Shown one piece after another: positions 5,241 through 7,445 of a stretch of 7,445 bases of DNA. How positions within the stretch are numbered: the stretch's first letter is position 1; each line of letters opens with the position of its first letter. The DNA is taken from contig JAFARM010000204.1 in NCBI GenBank assembly GCA_019245455.1, positions 1-7,445 of the forward strand. Reading direction: 5' to 3'. Source of the DNA: Sphingomonadaceae bacterium. Lineage in GTDB: Bacteria > Pseudomonadota > Alphaproteobacteria > Sphingomonadales > Sphingomonadaceae. The translations under genes and the position numbers were made by a program. The notes below the pieces were generated by a model. It did no database searches. It worked only from the letters and a program-made list of their open reading frames with translations, and was not told the DNA's origin.

Positions 5241-5486
5241 TCACGGTGGCCGACCCCGGTGGACGGTCAGCAGCAGGTGGGTGCCACCGGTGCAGCCCAT
5301 CGCTCCGCCCTCGTCCTGGACGAGCGGCTCGTCGACCCCCGGACCCCAGATGAAGCGCCGGCGCATCGCCCCGGCACCGTCGTACTCGGCGACGAAGTGG
5401 TCGCCGTCGTGCAGGAACTGCGTCGTGCCGAGCGTGCTCGACACCGTCTGCCACAGCCGGCCCAGCGGATCGTACGTCAGGCTCAT
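5241..5486 (-). pseudogene. RHS-repeat protein fragment
   Basis: The reading frame contains LTYDPLGRLWQTV, FLHDGDHFVAEYD and RRRFIWGPGVDEPLVQDEGG, the typical YDxxGR repeats and core-end pattern of RHS/YD-repeat proteins, which are large polymorphic toxin carriers. Only about 80 residues remain. Upstream, a stop codon lies four codons before the first ATG. Downstream, the expected TDHRGS-type motif is broken: the frame reads TVHRGRPP and stops, while RGSATV continues in another frame, indicating a small indel. No ribosome site suits the ATG. It is best read as a remnant of a once much larger gene, stranded between the VirB2-like gene and tRNA-Leu. It marks recombination in this gap. The rest of 5183-5541 shows nothing else I can name. 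Confidence 0.75.
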
Positions 5487-5541
5487 CGAGCCGTCTCAAC
5501 CCGCAAAGGGAGCCCGGATGGGTGCCCAAGTTGACCGGAGG

Positions 5542-5628
5542 TGGTGCCCTGGAATGGACTCGAACCATCACATCGTTGCCAATACCAGCACCTGAAGCTG
5601 GCGCGTCTACCAATTCCGCCACCAGGGC
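5542..5628 (-). tRNA. tRNA-Leu(CAG) with encoded CCA
   Basis: An 87-nt class II tRNA: acceptor GCCCTGG (5628-5622) pairs with CCAGGGC, followed by A and CCA ending at 5542. The D-loop contains AATTGGTAGAC, the anticodon stem is CCAGC/GCTGG with loop TTCAGGT (anticodon CAG, leucine codon CUG), the variable arm is long, and the T-loop is TTCGAGT. All invariant residues are present, so it should be functional. Its 3' end points toward the VirB2-like and RHS remnants, as is common where integrating elements insert. Confidence 0.95.
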
Positions 5629-5731
5629 ACGGTGAGCCGAGTGCGGCGACGTAGAGGGGGGGCAAGTGGTTGTCAACGCCCTCGTGATCGGCCATGAGCC
5701 GCCCCGCGGGACGGCCAGCGGCGGAGCGGGA

Positions 5732-6691
5732 ATGGACGGCAATCTTCGAGATCGGCTGGTCGTGGTCGTCGGCGGGTCGGGCTTCCTCGGGCGCTATCTG
5801 GTGCAGGAGCTGGCGCACACCGGGGCGCGCATCCGCGTCGTCGTCCGCTCGGTCGAACGCGCCTATTTCCTGAAGCCGCTGGGGGCGCTCGGCCAGATCG
5901 AGATCGTCGCCGGCGACGTCACCCGGCCGGCGACGATCGCCGCCGCCTTCGTCCACGCCGACGCTGCGGTGAACCTGGTCGGCATTCTCGACGAGCGCGG
6001 CGGGCAGCGGTTCGACGCGGTGCAGGCGAACGGTGCCGCCGCCGTGGCCGGAGCCGCCGCGGCAGCCGGGGTGCGCGCCTTCGTCCAGGTGTCGGCGATC
6101 GGTGCCGATGCCGGCAGCGCCGCCGGCTATGCCCGGACCAAGGCCGCCGGCGAGGTGGCGGTCACCTCCGCCCTGCCCCACGCGACGATCCTGCGCCCCT
6201 CGGTCGTGTTCGGACCCGAGGACCAGTTCCTCAACCGCTTCGCCGCGTTGGCGAAGCAGCTGCCGGTGGTCCCCGTCGTCGCCGGCGGCACGCGCTTCCA
6301 GCCGGTCTATGTCGTCGACGTCGCCCGCGCCATCGTCGCCGCGCTGAACGATCCGGCGACGTTCGGCGGCAAGACCTTCGAGCTCGGCGGCCCGCGCGTG
6401 TACGCCTTCCGCGACATCATCGCCTGGATCCTGGGCGAGATCCGCTCGACCAAGCGGATGACCGAGGTTCCCGACGGCGCGGCGCGGCTGATGGGGCGCG
6501 CCGGCGACCTGCTGCCGTTCGTGCCGATGACGAGCGGGCAGTTCACCATGCTCCAGTCAGACAATGTCGCGCAGCCGCCGGGGCTTGCCGCGTTCGGCAT
6601 CGATCCGACGCCGCTCGAGGCGGTCGCGCCGGCGTACCTCGAGCGGTATCGCACGGCCGGCCGCTTCCACCGCGACGGAGCGACGGGGTGA
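5732..6691 (+). CDS. NDUFA9-like NAD(P)-binding Rossmann protein
   Basis: The 319-residue product is an atypical short-chain dehydrogenase of the complex I NDUFA9 type. The glycine-rich nucleotide site VVVGGSGFLG occupies residues 11-20; GDVTRP (61-66) and NLVGIL (81-86) follow the family pattern. A YARTK sequence (133-137) matches the YxxxK motif, and LRPSVVFGPEDQFLNRF (155-171) is characteristic of NDUFA9-like proteins. In mitochondria NDUFA9 is a complex I accessory subunit; the bacterial role is less certain and may involve quinone or respiratory function. I chose ATG 5732, preceded by GGAG 5 nt upstream, over an in-frame GTG/ATG 66 nt earlier that lacks a site. It overlaps uppP by 4 nt (GTGA), so the two are probably translated together. 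It has strong GC bias at third positions, as expected for a resident gene. Confidence 0.88.
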   Translation: MDGNLRDRLVVVVGGSGFLGRYLVQELAHTGARIRVVVRSVERAYFLKPLGALGQIEIVAGDVTRPATIAAAFVHADAAVNLVGILDERGGQRFDAVQANGAAAVAGAAAAAGVRAFVQVSAIGADAGSAAGYARTKAAGEVAVTSALPHATILRPSVVFGPEDQFLNRFAALAKQLPVVPVVAGGTRFQPVYVVDVARAIVAALNDPATFGGKTFELGGPRVYAFRDIIAWILGEIRSTKRMTEVPDGAARLMGRAGDLLPFVPMTSGQFTMLQSDNVAQPPGLAAFGIDPTPLEAVAPAYLERYRTAGRFHRDGATG

Positions 6692-7445
6692 CGGCGCTGG
6701 CGGCGGCGGGGGCGCACAGCCTCCTCAGCGTCATCATCCTCGGCATCGTCGAGGGCGTGACCGAGTTCCTGCCCGTGTCGTCGACCGGGCACCTGATCCT
6801 CGCCGGCACCCTCCTCGGCTATGACGAGGACCAGTGGAAGGTGTTCAACATCGTCATCCAGCTGGGCGCGATCCTGGCGATCGTTGTTCTCTACTGGCGG
6901 ACCTTCGCCGCCGTCCTTGGCGGGCTGCTGAAGCGGCGGCCCGACGCGCTGCGCTTCACGCGCAACGTCCTCCTTGGCTTCGTGCCGGCCGGCGTCATCG
7001 GCTTCGCGTTGCACAAGCAGATCGAGGCACTGCTCGGCCATGCCGAGGTCGTCGCCATCGCCCTCATCGTCGGCGGCATTGCCATCCTCGTCATCGAGCG
7101 GCTGGCGAAGCAAGCGACGGTCCACGGCGTCGCCGCCATCCCGGCGAAGACATCGCTCGGCATCGGCTTCGCCCAGTGCCTAGCGATGGTGCCGGGCGTC
7201 AGCCGCTCGGGCGCGACGATCATGGGCGCGCTGACCATGGGCGTCGAGCGGCGCACGGCAGCCGAGTTCAGCTTCTTCCTCGCCGTCCCGACGATGCTCG
7301 GGGCGACGGTGCTCGAGCTGTGGAAGAACCGCGCGCTGCTGAACGCGGGCGAGGTCCACGACATCGCGATCGGCTTCGTCGTCGCCTTCGTCGTCGCGGT
7401 GGTCGTGGTGCGCGCCTTCGTCGCGGTCATCAGCCGCTACGGCTT
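6688..7445 (+). CDS. uppP: Undecaprenyl-diphosphate phosphatase (runs off the window)
   Basis: UppP (BacA) is an inner-membrane enzyme that dephosphorylates undecaprenyl diphosphate, recycling the lipid carrier for peptidoglycan and surface polysaccharide synthesis; it also gives bacitracin resistance. About 252 codons are visible, nearly the full family length of about 270. The catalytic motif EGVTEFLPVSSTGH lies at residues 22-35 and the second motif PGVSRSGAT at 169-177, both intact. Multiple hydrophobic segments follow the family topology (for example 54-70, 94-108, 121-137 and 226-248). The start is GTG at 6688, overlapping the previous stop codon, with the ribosome site GGAG at 6677-6680 about 7 nt upstream. 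The only missing part is the last stretch beyond the window edge. Confidence 0.97.
   Translation, partial: MTALAAAGAHSLLSVIILGIVEGVTEFLPVSSTGHLILAGTLLGYDEDQWKVFNIVIQLGAILAIVVLYWRTFAAVLGGLLKRRPDALRFTRNVLLGFVPAGVIGFALHKQIEALLGHAEVVAIALIVGGIAILVIERLAKQATVHGVAAIPAKTSLGIGFAQCLAMVPGVSRSGATIMGALTMGVERRTAAEFSFFLAVPTMLGATVLELWKNRALLNAGEVHDIAIGFVVAFVVAVVVVRAFVAVISRYG

Noticed and set aside
5666..5731. Longer N-terminus for the NDUFA9-like protein
   Set aside because: The extra residues precede the Rossmann strand without family similarity, and the ribosome site fits ATG 5732.
6307..7430. Long minus-strand open frames opposite the NDUFA9-like gene and uppP
   Set aside because: They are antisense shadows caused by high GC at third codon positions; the plus-strand products are clear family members.

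Overview
The base composition (high GC), codon use and gene content point to an alphaproteobacterium. The NDUFA9-like / uppP pair beside a tRNA-Leu is an arrangement I associate with Sphingomonas and relatives; that taxonomic call is inference.

Main system (about 1-4681): a divergently arranged RNA-repair locus. On the minus strand, read from high to low coordinates, lie a sigma-54 promoter (about 2933-2949), a leader with a perfect 11-bp hairpin, a tRNA-Pro-like gene with encoded CCA (2839-2762), rsr encoding a bacterial Ro60/TROVE protein (2744-1197), five tandem noncoding Y RNAs (1190-500), and the start of rtcB, the RNA 3'-phosphate/5'-OH ligase (473 to the window edge). On the plus strand, rtcR (3089-4681) encodes the CARF plus AAA+ sigma-54 activator that would switch on the minus-strand operon. 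The likely logic is as follows: RNA damage is sensed by RtcR, sigma-54 RNA polymerase is activated, and Rsr, its Y RNAs, RtcB and a tRNA-like RNA are made together.

The Y-RNA array is the most striking part. Each unit has a Ro60-type stem (an outer helix closing at GGCGA/TCGCC, an asymmetric internal loop ATGCY versus a 3' strand ending CTCG, then an inner helix, then TACA), and that stem encloses a tRNA-like module. Units differ in sequence but keep the pairing by compensatory changes. The tRNA-like modules are circularly permuted tRNAs in which the acceptor stem is closed by a small loop. In two units the break lies at the anticodon loop, in two others within the D-loop, and one unit is reduced to three hairpins. 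Units are separated by only 10-12 nt, so all should come from one transcript and be released by processing.

Right part (4682-7445): a small VirB2/TrbC-like pilin-type gene without other secretion genes (4814-5182), a broken RHS-repeat fragment (about 5241-5486), then an intact tRNA-Leu(CAG) (5628-5542) and the housekeeping genes: an NDUFA9-type NAD(P)-binding protein (5732-6691) overlapping uppP (6688 to the window edge). The debris next to the 3' end of tRNA-Leu suggests the border of a variable region that may carry the RNA-repair locus.
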